Assembly: GCA_041686855.1 (NCBI GenBank)
Contig: JAWLDA010000017.1
Span: 1 to 64,000, forward strand
Direction of reading: 5' to 3'
DNA: 64,000 nt
DNA from: JAWLDA01 sp041686855
GTDB taxonomy: Bacteria; Bacillota; Limnochordia; DTU080; RSA5
This document shows, in pieces, positions 50,952 to 59,917 of this stretch (position 1 is its first letter; each line of letters begins with the position of its first letter). Made by a program: the position numbers and the translations under genes. Under the pieces are notes generated by a model. That model was not told where the DNA came from. It was given only the letters and a program-made list of their open reading frames with translations, and searched no databases.

Positions 50952-52109
50952 TCAGCAACGTTGCATGAGGGCCTCGAGCGCTAACACCAATTGGTCGATC
51001 TCCGCTTCCGTATTGAACGGCGCTGTAGAGACGCGAATGCCTTGGGGTTCACCAAAAAGGTGGCACACGGCGATGCGATACTCGTTCCACAGCGCCCGGA
51101 CCACCTCGCTGTGATCTTGCCGGTCCAGCCTAAAACTGACCAACCCCGAGGAATCCTCCCACGCGTCCGGCGTCAGTAGACGCAACCCATCAAGGGATCG
51201 CAACCTCTCTTTGAGTCGATCGCTGAGAAACTTGATACGGTTGCGCAAGGTGTCGATGCCAAACGCTTGGAGGAAGTGAAGCGAGCTGGCCGCAGCGATG
51301 GGTCCGAGGAGATCACGGGTCCCGTATTCAAAGACTTGCTCAGCTCGCACGAGGCCCATTTTTCGCTGTTTAGGCTGGACGTAGACGGCCTCAAGATCAG
51401 CCAACCGCTCACGGCGCACGTAGGCCAGACCCGTGCCGCGCGGGGCAAGCGTCCACTTGTGACACGAAGAGACCAGCGCGTCGCATCCCCAACGCTTAGG
51501 GTCAACGGGTACTTGGGTCAAGGATTGGGCGCAGTCCAACACCGACCAGGCGCCGATTTTACGGGCAAGCCTTGCCACCTCCGCGACGGGAAGACGCGAA
51601 CCTGTGGTGTGGCTAACGTGGCTGATCATGATGATCCGAGTCCTCGGCGTTATCGCTCTCTTTAGGTTTTCAAGAACGCCACCCCCCTCATCGATGGGGA
51701 TTTGACGCACCTGAGCCCCCGTGAGCCGCGCTACGGATTGCCAAGGCCATATGCCGCCACCGTGCTCCTGGTCTGTCGTAATCACCTCGTCTCCATTTTG
51801 AAGCCCCACGCCCGCAGCGATAAGGTGCATCCCTTCCGATGCATTGGCAGGGAAGCCGATCTCACTTGCGTCGACGCCCAAAAAGCCGGCCACTTCAGCG
51901 CGGGCGTGCGCTACCTGATCTAAACGGGTCGCATTCTCGACGGGATCGAGGTACCCCGACATGCCAAACTTTGTACGTAGGCATTCGACATCACTTAGTA
52001 CCGGCGCAGGGGTGGGCCCGATGGTACCGGGGTTTAAATAGATACACTCTTGCACCGCGGGAATATCGTCCCGAAGTTGGTCCAGGGGTCGGCGAACCGG
52101 CACCGTCAT
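50952..52109 (-). CDS. Class V aminotransferase (isopenicillin N epimerase or cysteine desulfurase-like)
   Basis: A PLP-dependent enzyme of about 385 residues. It has the fold type I marks of class V: YLNPGTIGPTPAPVL near the start, ANASEGMHLIAAGVGLQNGDEVITTDQEHGG with the His stacking on PLP, ISHVSHTTGSRLPV, VLDCAQSLTQVPVD (Asp and Gln near PLP), and the Schiff-base Lys in SSCHKWTLAPRGTGLAYV. The sequence resembles isopenicillin-N-epimerase-like and SufS-like members; without the SufS catalytic Cys loop it is more likely an amino-acid lyase or epimerase. ATG 52109 follows AAAGGGTG; a longer frame starts at 52133. Confidence 0.85.
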   Translation of the reverse strand: MTVPVRRPLDQLRDDIPAVQECIYLNPGTIGPTPAPVLSDVECLRTKFGMSGYLDPVENATRLDQVAHARAEVAGFLGVDASEIGFPANASEGMHLIAAGVGLQNGDEVITTDQEHGGGIWPWQSVARLTGAQVRQIPIDEGGGVLENLKRAITPRTRIIMISHVSHTTGSRLPVAEVARLARKIGAWSVLDCAQSLTQVPVDPKRWGCDALVSSCHKWTLAPRGTGLAYVRRERLADLEAVYVQPKQRKMGLVRAEQVFEYGTRDLLGPIAAASSLHFLQAFGIDTLRNRIKFLSDRLKERLRSLDGLRLLTPDAWEDSSGLVSFRLDRQDHSEVVRALWNEYRIAVCHLFGEPQGIRVSTAPFNTEAEIDQLVLALEALMQRC

Positions 52110-52341
52110 CGGTTGACACCCTTTCTTATCCATTCATCACCTGAACAAAGGGAGCACCACGGAGGTCACAGACGTCCAACCGGTTACGCCTGGGAGGAGA
52201 CAAGACGTACCAATGGCCCCGTCGAAGTAGTACACCCGCTGATAGTCGCCAGTCGTCATCCAGCCGACACTCACAGAAGCCCTAATCCGATCGTCTAGGG
52301 CAGCCAGCACATTTGTGCGCCAACCACCTCCGGAGAGGAGC

Positions 52342-53856
52342 TTATTCATAGTAAATGTTGTCGGGCCAATTTCCGTCATAGGTGTTGTGGGTGTCGGGTT
52401 TGTCGAGGGGGTTACCGTCCAAGTCGAGTACCTGGGAAGTACTGCTGACCCAAACCGCCCCGCCATTCGACTGTAACGAAGTGTTGGATCGAAATTTATT
52501 ACCTTCCATGCGGAGCGTCGAGTGTCGACTCATCCACACTCCACCGCCGATTTGAGCAGTATTGCCAATGATCTCGTTGTCTTGGAGAATCACGTCGGAG
52601 AACATGCTTATGTGAATCCCCCCACCGTTCCCTGGAATTGACTGGTCCTTGATCGTATTGTCACGAATTGTTGCTTTGGCGTAACCGTTAAGAACCAGAC
52701 CAAACTCATTATTTCCTTCAATGATATTACCTTCAATTGCAACGTCCACATTATTGTACGTCACAATTCCAGCCCGGTTGTTAGCAATCACATTGTCCCG
52801 AATCAACACTGCTTTCCCGTCGATGCAGATACCCGCACCCGAATTAGACGCAATATAGTTCGACGTGATTTCAGGGTTGGTCGAGGAGAAGGTCCCGCCG
52901 ACCCAAAGCGCGCACAAGCTTCCGTTTCCTGTGATGACATTGTGAGAGATGGTCGGCGAGGCACCTTGCGCGACCTGGATTCCACTACCGTCCCAGAGCG
53001 CCCCACTCGAGGATCCATTTCGGATCGTGAACCCCATGAGGCTGGCCGTAGAGGGTTCCTGGTTCACAAATGATACGGCAGGACCCTCAGAACGGCCGTC
53101 AATGATGGTGGAAGCGACTACCTTTTCGTCCTCCGGGGCGGTGCTCTGCACGACGATGTTCTTGCCCTTAAAGTCAATCCGTTCGTAATAAGTTCCTGCT
53201 GGAACGACGATCACGTCACCGTCGTCCGCTTGGTCGATTGCCAATTGAATAGAAAAGAGTTGTTCGGCGGTGAACGCAATTGGGGCCATCGTGATATCCA
53301 CGACCTGTGAGACCGGCGAGAATGCCCAACCATCAAGCTCCGGCGTTATCTCAACACGCCCTTGGAGCCCTGCCTTCTGCCAACCGCCATCGCTCGCTGT
53401 CGTGACGGTGTCGGCTATCCCGCTAAACCGTATCGTGACGCCCTCGATACCATTTCCGAGGGCATCAACCACAACTCCTGAAGCTTCGTAGCTTGTAGCG
53501 GCGGGCACCACACCCGAGAAATTTGCTTCGGGAGCGTCCTTTGATACATCAAGGCTAACTGGTGAAAAGTTCAATGTATCACTCACCGGGATGACGCTCA
53601 CCATGCCCTTCAGGCCCTGTTTAACCCAATTCCCGTTTTCGTCGGTGACCGCAACCCCATTTTCACCGCTGAAGGTCAACGTAACCTGAGCGATTCCGTC
53701 TCCGTCTTCGTTTACAATTCGCCCATATGCGGTAAAAGTGGAAGGAGGCGTTTCAAGTGGACCGCGTCCCATGCATCCTGTGACAAATACGATGGCCACA
53801 ACGAAGAGCCAAAAGACCACCAAGGGCGTTGCTACAGAAGAGCGGATCTTTTGCAC
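52342..53856 (-). CDS. Beta-helix lipoprotein with carboxypeptidase-regulatory domains
   Basis: A 504-residue protein with a lipoprotein signal (VVFWLFVVAIVFVTGC, residues 13-28). Two carboxypeptidase-regulatory-like domains follow (GRIVNEDGDGIAQVTLTFSG and GVVVDALGNGIEGVTIRFSG). From near residue 200, FSIQLAIDQADDGDVIVVPAGTYYERI opens a NosD/DUF1565-type parallel beta-helix with Asn and Ile ladders (ISHNVITGNGS, IEGNIIEGNNEFGLVLNG, LQDNEIIGNTAQIGGGVWMS). The anchor suggests a cell-envelope position; it may bind or cleave polysaccharide. Start ATG or other at 53856 was taken as given by the lipobox position. Neighbour genes give no further hint. Confidence 0.82.
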   Translation of the reverse strand: MQKIRSSVATPLVVFWLFVVAIVFVTGCMGRGPLETPPSTFTAYGRIVNEDGDGIAQVTLTFSGENGVAVTDENGNWVKQGLKGMVSVIPVSDTLNFSPVSLDVSKDAPEANFSGVVPAATSYEASGVVVDALGNGIEGVTIRFSGIADTVTTASDGGWQKAGLQGRVEITPELDGWAFSPVSQVVDITMAPIAFTAEQLFSIQLAIDQADDGDVIVVPAGTYYERIDFKGKNIVVQSTAPEDEKVVASTIIDGRSEGPAVSFVNQEPSTASLMGFTIRNGSSSGALWDGSGIQVAQGASPTISHNVITGNGSLCALWVGGTFSSTNPEITSNYIASNSGAGICIDGKAVLIRDNVIANNRAGIVTYNNVDVAIEGNIIEGNNEFGLVLNGYAKATIRDNTIKDQSIPGNGGGIHISMFSDVILQDNEIIGNTAQIGGGVWMSRHSTLRMEGNKFRSNTSLQSNGGAVWVSSTSQVLDLDGNPLDKPDTHNTYDGNWPDNIYYE

Positions 53857-54224
53857 GTAAAAAATTCACCTTCGGTCCTCGTCTGTGAGGAGGCAAGTAT
53901 TACTATCTCTTTTTCCCCGGGGACCTTTGATCCTGGCTCATCTCAAAAAAGTGGCGTCGGTTATGCGCGCAGAGGTGCCTCATCGACCCGGAACCAATTG
54001 CCCCGTGGCCAATATGATAAACCACATCTTTCAGGATCTATAGAATCGAGGTTGGAACTACATTGCAGGGAAGATGGAATGTCGGACCGGTCACCGAGAG
54101 TCGTCACTCCGTGGCTTTACCGCTCGCGCCCGTGTCTCTCGAAGGATGCCGGCAAGAGCGACCGTCAGCGACTCACGGACCACTGCCTCAGATGCGCATG
54201 GAGTCAGGCGACAGAGGCTCGTGG
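53857..54224. other. Intergenic region upstream of CAP-domain gene
   Basis: About 370 bases without a clear gene. A reading frame for the CAP gene extends into it to a TTG at 54063, but that part encodes nothing like a signal peptide. No convincing promoter or repeat was seen. Confidence 0.4.
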
Positions 54225-54731
54225 ATGATTGTCAACGATAAACAGTGCGGCCCTTCGCTGGTGCTTGTAATGAACCAAGAGTCTCGACTACGCGTTGAGC
54301 AATCGGAGACGACGTTACCCAGACCGGCGCTTACCCAAGCGTTTTTCGATCTCACCAATGAGGCCCGGATCGCAAACAACCGTCCTCCTCTCTTGAGGGA
54401 ACCGAGGCTTATGGAGACCGCGGAAGCCAAGGCGATCGACATGGCCGAATTTCATTATTTCGGCCATGTCAGTCCCCGCCTAGGCGACCCGACGCAGCAG
54501 TTTCGAGACAGATGGGGATTCGTTCCCGCGGGCGGAATCGGCGAAAACATTGTGTGGGTAAGTCGTTTGGATGATGATGCTGCCCAGGCTATGATTGATG
54601 CACTCTTGGCCAGCCCGAATCATCGAGAGAATATCTTGCTGGACCGATGGGAGCATTCGGGCGTGGCGGTCGTCGAGGACACCGTACAAGGCAGACTTTA
54701 TGGAGTCCAGCAATTCGCAGGAGCCAACTAG
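54225..54731 (+). CDS. CAP-domain (SCP/PR-1, YkwD-like) protein
   Basis: About 168 residues from ATG 54225. The CAP domain covers most of it: ALTQAFFDLTNEARIANNRPPL, MAEFHYFGHVSPRLGDP (the HxxFxHxSP pattern), GGIGENIVWVS (the GENI motif) and SPNHRENILLDRWEHSGVAVVE. Bacterial members are usually secreted, but no signal peptide is visible, from either this start or the frame that opens at 54063. So it may be intracellular or its N-terminus may be damaged. The start choice rests on AGAGG at eight bases. Its stop adjoins the stop of the next gene on the other strand, with no gap. Confidence 0.72.
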   Translation: MIVNDKQCGPSLVLVMNQESRLRVEQSETTLPRPALTQAFFDLTNEARIANNRPPLLREPRLMETAEAKAIDMAEFHYFGHVSPRLGDPTQQFRDRWGFVPAGGIGENIVWVSRLDDDAAQAMIDALLASPNHRENILLDRWEHSGVAVVEDTVQGRLYGVQQFAGAN

Positions 54732-57017
54732 TCACGATCGTGCAAGCGTCCGCGTTCCGCCGGGCGATAGGCGGATCTCTATTACTCCGTCGGCCCACGG
54801 ATCCGCTAAGCGGAAGAGACCGCCTACCTCGCTGTACACTCGGACAAACGCCACTTCACCAGCCGAACGCGCCGCGTCAACAAGGAAGGCTCCTGCCGCA
54901 CGAATTCCCTCAAAGGAGACGTCGCGCCAGTGGGCCGGAGCTCCCGCGAACACGTAGTGTACACCTCGACGACTGTGGAGGAGCATCTCCAAGATTGCAC
55001 CGACCGCTCCCATCCCCGCATCCATCTGCATCTTTTCGTCGGCCCGATCGGGATGGGTCATGGGTCGGCTTCCAATCAAGGTGATTCCGGGAAAGTTGGC
55101 GTCGTGCAAAGTGCCCTGCCCCTCGTTGGTAAAGACCCGCTGCCACAGTTCAAGTAGTAGCTCGGCCGTCTCGGCGTGCCCGACCATGGTATGTAGAATT
55201 GAGGCCCACGGCATGCACCACCCGCTCCACATTCCCATCCCCTGCTTGATCCAACGGTCGATGGAACGGCGCACGACCGGCTCCCACTCGGGATCGTCAA
55301 TATCAATGACGTCAAAGGGGTAAATCCCGGCCAAGTGACTGTGGTGTCGGTGACTCTCTTCGAGCGGGGTTCCCTCCCAAAGGTAGATCTCCCCGGGATC
55401 CCCTACGACGCATGCTTTGGGCAAGTCACGGAGGATCTCTCGCCAAATCGGTCGGGGAACTTCGTTTAAGGCGACGGATGCCTCGAGTAGACTCTCGGCT
55501 AGGGCGTGAATGCAGGCCAATTGAAAGCTTGCGTTCTTCCCCCAGGCGTCGAGTCGGCTCCCGCGATACTCCGGTGAAACGCTGACTGGCAGGCCCAATT
55601 GGCCCTCACCGTCGGCACTTTCGCGTTCGAGCATCTCCTCGTGCACCCGCATGGCGCCGACCATAAACGGGTACGCCTTCTCTCGCAAAAACTCGAGGTT
55701 CCCTGAGTACGTGTAATATTGATACATCATGTGAGCGACCCATGCAGTACACCCGTGGTCTACCGCTCCTGACCAAAAGCCGCCCATACAGGTGCAGCGA
55801 TCGTCCACAGAGTGGGGCAGCATCAGACCGTCTTCGATTCCTAAGAAGAGCCGGGCGTTCTCCTGCAAGCTCTCCGTCCAGGAGTGGATCATATCAAAGA
55901 GGGGGAGTAAGTGGCGAAGTCTATTCCCTCGGTAAGCCGGCCAGTAACACTCTTGTACGTTGATGTTGAAATGGTAGTCGCTCGACCACGGGGGAAACCG
56001 ATGCTCCTCGACCCAGGGACCCTGCAGTGTGCCGGGCACGCCTTCCGGATGCGTCAAACCGGCGAACTTGTACATTCCATACCGGTACAAAAACATGAGG
56101 GTTGGGTTAGGAATGTTGATCGTGGGCACATCCGCCCAATACGCGTCCCACCAAGCCGAGGCCGATGCCCGAATCCTCTCGTATCCGTTGTCGAGCAGGT
56201 CCGCCACGTCCCGACCGGCGCTTTCTTTGGCATCCTCGACTGTTCCGCCTTTTGCGACGACCACAGCGAACTCCTGTCCTTGGCGAGCCCAACCAACTGC
56301 GACCGGTGGGTCCGCGGGCATAGGCTGCACCCAGCCTGTCATACGCCCAGTCTCAAAATGGACCGGGGGTTCAAATCCGATTTCTCCAAATTGCTCTCCG
56401 ATGAGGTCCCAGGAGGTGACCGCGCGCACGACCATGGGCTCGGTCACCCTGCGATCGGGAAACCGGATGATGACCCCTGCCCCTTGCATCGGCATCTGAA
56501 CTTGGATGTGCTCTCGCCCCGCAGTCTCGTGGTGGATTTCGATCACCACCTCGCCCGTCGAAGGATTGAGGGTACCGCTCGTCAACTGGGTCATCGGACC
56601 GAGGTCAAACTCAAGCCGACCCAGGGGCAAGCGACTTGGCCGCCGGGGCTCACCCGGCGGTGGTTTCTCCCCTTCAAACCGCTCCCGCAGATCGGCTTCG
56701 TCGCTCGCTTCCAAACTGGCGCGTAAGGCAGCGTAGTTTACCTTCTCCGTCCACGCCAGGCCGCCGCGATGATCCCAAAGATCGGCGCGATTGAGCGTCA
56801 ACCGCAGCGTCTGCCCCTCGCCCCAGATCATTGCGCCCAACAGGCCGTTTCCCTGGAGAATCCCCGTGTGGGTCCGGGGAAGCGGAAACGCCCACCGAAA
56901 AAGCCCCTCGTCGACTGATACTGAGCTTCCATGCAACGTCCCCACAGTAAACGCCTCCAGAAATGCGTTTCTCCGTTCACTTCCAAGCGTGTGTAACGGC
57001 AGCTTCACCGCTCGCAC
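54732..57017 (-). CDS. Large GH95-like glycoside hydrolase-type protein
   Basis: A 761-residue protein with no signal peptide. The N-terminal beta domain has the pattern FPLPRTHTGILQGNGLLGAMIWGEG and LRLTLNRADLWDHRGG, which is typical of GH95-related (alpha-L-fucosidase-like) and DUF5703 proteins. The middle is an (alpha/alpha)6 barrel (GCTAWVAHMMYQYYTYSGNLEFLREKAYPF, ASFQLACIHALAESLLEASV) and the late part has LIGSRPMTHPDRADEKMQMDAGMG, MLLHSRRGVHYVFAGAP and a final beta domain. In this family an acidic pair in the barrel is catalytic; I cannot assign it with certainty. GTG 57017 is a likely but weakly supported start. Its substrate is unknown. Confidence 0.7.
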   Translation of the reverse strand: MRAVKLPLHTLGSERRNAFLEAFTVGTLHGSSVSVDEGLFRWAFPLPRTHTGILQGNGLLGAMIWGEGQTLRLTLNRADLWDHRGGLAWTEKVNYAALRASLEASDEADLRERFEGEKPPPGEPRRPSRLPLGRLEFDLGPMTQLTSGTLNPSTGEVVIEIHHETAGREHIQVQMPMQGAGVIIRFPDRRVTEPMVVRAVTSWDLIGEQFGEIGFEPPVHFETGRMTGWVQPMPADPPVAVGWARQGQEFAVVVAKGGTVEDAKESAGRDVADLLDNGYERIRASASAWWDAYWADVPTINIPNPTLMFLYRYGMYKFAGLTHPEGVPGTLQGPWVEEHRFPPWSSDYHFNINVQECYWPAYRGNRLRHLLPLFDMIHSWTESLQENARLFLGIEDGLMLPHSVDDRCTCMGGFWSGAVDHGCTAWVAHMMYQYYTYSGNLEFLREKAYPFMVGAMRVHEEMLERESADGEGQLGLPVSVSPEYRGSRLDAWGKNASFQLACIHALAESLLEASVALNEVPRPIWREILRDLPKACVVGDPGEIYLWEGTPLEESHRHHSHLAGIYPFDVIDIDDPEWEPVVRRSIDRWIKQGMGMWSGWCMPWASILHTMVGHAETAELLLELWQRVFTNEGQGTLHDANFPGITLIGSRPMTHPDRADEKMQMDAGMGAVGAILEMLLHSRRGVHYVFAGAPAHWRDVSFEGIRAAGAFLVDAARSAGEVAFVRVYSEVGGLFRLADPWADGVIEIRLSPGGTRTLARS

Positions 57018-57120
57018 AAGGAGTTCCTGGATAAGGCAGCCAAAAGGAACAATCGAGTCGCTTTTCCTGGTATATTGCAGACCACACTACAGCTAACCAT
57101 TTCGAAAAGAGGAAGTCCCG

Positions 57121-59472
57121 TTGCGAAAACGTACCAGTATCTGCATCATCGTGTCTTTGCTCCTGCTTAGTATAGGTAGGTTTGGGAGCACCGCGATATC
57201 GGCCACTGAAAAAGCTTCATCGGTTCAGCATCTCTACGTGTTTTACGAGGCTCAGGGTAGCTCAGACGGCTCAAGCCCTGCGAACGCTGCTTTTTTCCGG
57301 GATACAAAGCTATGGGACCAGGTGCGAAGCAGCCTGGAAGTTGCTCCGGTCACTGTTAACTTCTTGCCGGGGGAGTATATCTTCAGCTCAAATCGGAAGG
57401 ATGGCCAGTTTCGAGGTACATTTAGACTTGAAAATATCGGACATCCCGAGCATCGATTGGTTATCCAAGGACTCAATAAGGAAGGCACCATCTTTAGAAC
57501 GGACCCGGACGATCCCATTGACGATGCACTCGCCTTCGATATGTTTATCTTTGATGGCACCAACGCTCTCATTCGCAACTTCCATTTCACGGGTGAGCAG
57601 TACGTAGACTATGTTACCAAGTTATACGGCTCCCATGTCACGTTAGCAGACTCCACCTTTATCGATATGCCTCACGTCATCTATGGCGCCACCGGAACGC
57701 ATTATGAGGATTCCGAGTATATCACCGTGCGGGACAGCGTGTTCATCCGCATCGGTTTTGATTCACATGCCCACATGATGTATAACGCCTACGGCCCTCA
57801 ACATGTGTATGTGGTCAATAACTACTTCGAAGACAGCTCCGGTGACTATGTTCGCTTTCGCGACAGAACCGACTATGCCGTAGTCTTTGGCAATACGTTC
57901 AAATCGACGGGAACCTACAGGAATACGAACAGAACCTTCATTACAGTGCCGCTGTTTAACAACGACGATCCTGAGAACCCGGGCCCCAATGCGCGCTATG
58001 AAACCTTTGGCACACACATGCTGATAGCCAACAATACGTTCATTTACCCTGACGACGATTCACGTGGGTCACGTCAGACGTTTTACTTTCTGAATCAGGG
58101 TTATGACATTCCCCAGCGCCAGTATCTACTCAGTGTGGACGATGCCCACACCCTGATTCGCGGTACGGCTGAAGAGAAGAAGACACTCTTAAAAGAGCAA
58201 CTCGGCATTGACGCCGACACAGTGTTCTATTACGGCAACAAGATTCGAGGTCGCCATTTCACTAATTCCGTAGCCTACTATGCTTTCCCATCCTATGGAG
58301 CAGTAGACCGCGGCTGGGTCGATCCTATTGATATCACTGATGTGGTCGTTACCACCTCGGTGGCAGAGACAACTGAGGAAGCATTGGCTTTTTGGGACGA
58401 GTTCATTGAGAGCAAGCGCTTATTTGCAGCACCGCGAGAAGATTCTGCCTTAGATCAACCTGAGATCGCTGTGCAACTAAAGACGCCGGCTTTTACCGTG
58501 CAACAGGTTGCATTAGAGTTGGACGGCCAACCCCTGTACGAAGGTGACCAGATACCTACCAACGTGTTCTTGCGGACGGCTGAGTTGACCCCTGGGTCTC
58601 ATCGACTCTCTGTGACCATGACAGACACCGCAGGCGACACCCATTCAGACGAGACTGTATTCTTTGTGGAGTACTACGGCCTTACCCACACCGACCACAC
58701 CGGTGTATCACATGATCACTATCGTGATATTACATGGGTCCCCAGGGTGAAAGGTGCGATTGCGCTCAACTTCGCCAGCTTCATTTTGCCTGAAGAGTAC
58801 AAAGGAGTCACGGTTCAAGTTGTGCCCCTCATTGGCGGAACACGTGGGCAAGCGACCACGATTTTCACAAGTGACTCATTGCCCCAGAGTGTGAGCCTCG
58901 ATACCTTGCAATTTGCTGATGGCGCCTATGATATCGACATCCTCACCACTACTACATTGGGAGCAAGCGACCGCCGCACGGTGCGCTTCGTCTTTAACAA
59001 CTGGAGCATCCTAGAAGATCAGATTGAACCTCCGGCCACCCACTCTTGGTTTGGGCCATCCGACCGGCTCTTGGCGGTAGATCGCTCTGCAGGTTGGCAG
59101 TTTACGTCCCAAACTCCCGAAGCATTTTTCGGTGATGTCGACCGCATCAAACCGCACGCCAACTCCAGTGAGTATCTCACGTGGGAGCTCACTAATCTAC
59201 ACCACTTTGCGTTTACCGTATACGCCCACCCAGTCAAACCGGAGACCGGCATTCACCTATCAGTCTCTGACGATGGACACACCTGGACCGACGTGCCATA
59301 CGCCGTCAATTCACAGGAGCAACCAGGTGCCACTTGGTCAAAACTTCTATTAGAAGGTGTTGTACCGGCGGAGATTGATGCCCGGTTTATCAGGTTCAGC
59401 GTATCTACCGATGCCAACGCAGATGATGCTGTTGAACTAGGCCATGTCTTGCTATACGGCCATGTAAACTAG
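57121..59472 (+). CDS. Exported beta-helix protein with C-terminal discoidin-like domain
   Basis: A 783-residue exported protein with a signal peptide (ICIIVSLLLLSIGRFGSTAISA). Residues 60-330 form a right-handed parallel beta-helix (VTVNFLPGEYIF, GSHVTLADSTFIDMPHVIYG, YITVRDSVFIRIGFDSHAHM, YVVNNYFEDSSG). An Ig-like segment follows near 430, and the end (GWQFTSQTPEAFFGDV, EYLTWELTNLHHFAFTVYAHP, RFIRFSVSTD) is a discoidin-like carbohydrate-binding fold. It shares this architecture with the gene at 59918. The start at 57121 is TTG after GAGGAAG. It looks like a secreted polysaccharide-binding or polysaccharide-cleaving protein. No metal or catalytic motif could be named. Confidence 0.75.
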   Translation: MRKRTSICIIVSLLLLSIGRFGSTAISATEKASSVQHLYVFYEAQGSSDGSSPANAAFFRDTKLWDQVRSSLEVAPVTVNFLPGEYIFSSNRKDGQFRGTFRLENIGHPEHRLVIQGLNKEGTIFRTDPDDPIDDALAFDMFIFDGTNALIRNFHFTGEQYVDYVTKLYGSHVTLADSTFIDMPHVIYGATGTHYEDSEYITVRDSVFIRIGFDSHAHMMYNAYGPQHVYVVNNYFEDSSGDYVRFRDRTDYAVVFGNTFKSTGTYRNTNRTFITVPLFNNDDPENPGPNARYETFGTHMLIANNTFIYPDDDSRGSRQTFYFLNQGYDIPQRQYLLSVDDAHTLIRGTAEEKKTLLKEQLGIDADTVFYYGNKIRGRHFTNSVAYYAFPSYGAVDRGWVDPIDITDVVVTTSVAETTEEALAFWDEFIESKRLFAAPREDSALDQPEIAVQLKTPAFTVQQVALELDGQPLYEGDQIPTNVFLRTAELTPGSHRLSVTMTDTAGDTHSDETVFFVEYYGLTHTDHTGVSHDHYRDITWVPRVKGAIALNFASFILPEEYKGVTVQVVPLIGGTRGQATTIFTSDSLPQSVSLDTLQFADGAYDIDILTTTTLGASDRRTVRFVFNNWSILEDQIEPPATHSWFGPSDRLLAVDRSAGWQFTSQTPEAFFGDVDRIKPHANSSEYLTWELTNLHHFAFTVYAHPVKPETGIHLSVSDDGHTWTDVPYAVNSQEQPGATWSKLLLEGVVPAEIDARFIRFSVSTDANADDAVELGHVLLYGHVN

Positions 59473-59656
59473 GATCCAGAACCCCGCTCTTGAATCATGG
59501 TCAAGTACGAGACTCTGCAAACGATGGCGTAGCCGTAATCGCTCATGGTTCGAAGTTTGTGGTGGGCTTTTAGGAGGAAGATGGGCATTACCGGTGTGCT
59601 TACGCTAACCCTTGATGGATGGAGTGCCTGCCCGCACTGACGAGGCCTATAGCAAG

Positions 59657-59754
59657 TGGCGGGAGTAGATGGGAATCGAACCCACCGGTCGACGCATAAC
59701 GCCGACCCTGCGGTTTTGAAGACCGAGGGGGCCACCAGGCCCTCATCTACTCCC
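59657..59754 (-). tRNA. selC: tRNA-Sec (selenocysteine, anticodon UCA)
   Basis: A 98-base tRNA gene including the encoded CCA. The acceptor arms GGGAGTAG and CTACTCCC pair over eight bases. The anticodon loop is CTTCAAA, giving the anticodon TCA that reads UGA. The D arm has a long GGGCC/GGCCC stem, the variable arm is long and paired (GGTCGGCG against CGTCGACC), and the T arm is GTGGG-TTCGATT-CCCAT. The 8+5 acceptor/T arrangement and the large variable arm are hallmarks of bacterial tRNA-Sec. It stands alone between two convergent beta-helix genes. Confidence 0.93.
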
Positions 59755-59800
59755 ATGTGTGGGGTTTCAAGCTGCGCATCGAATATCATTAGGATATCCA

Positions 59801-59835
59801 GAACACTGTGGGAGTACGGGCCACCCACGGTGTTC
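59801..59835 (-). terminator. Stem-loop between beta-helix gene and tRNA-Sec
   Basis: GAACACTGTGGG (59801-59812) pairs with CCCACGGTGTTC (59824-59835), 12 bp with one mismatch. It may terminate the beta-helix gene that ends at 59918, or lie in the leader of the tRNA transcript. There is no T-run. Confidence 0.5.
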
Positions 59836-59851
59836 TTGGCTCGCAACCTTC

Positions 59852-59857
59852 ATTATA
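59852..59857 (-). promoter_or_regulatory. -10 element of a likely tRNA-Sec promoter
   Basis: On the minus strand a perfect TATAAT preceded by TGC (extended -10) lies 98 bases before the tRNA 5' end. The -35 is weak: TTGCAT with a spacing of only 15. Confidence 0.5.
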
Positions 59858-59917
59858 GCACACAATTCAACCATGCAACGCCCGGCCGTTGCTCGAATCC
59901 CGTTCCCGTGGTCCTAC

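Noticed and set aside
52137..52466. 109-residue minus-strand frame after the beta-helix lipoprotein gene
   Set aside because: It overlaps the lipoprotein gene's end in another frame, has no ribosome site and no recognisable domain.
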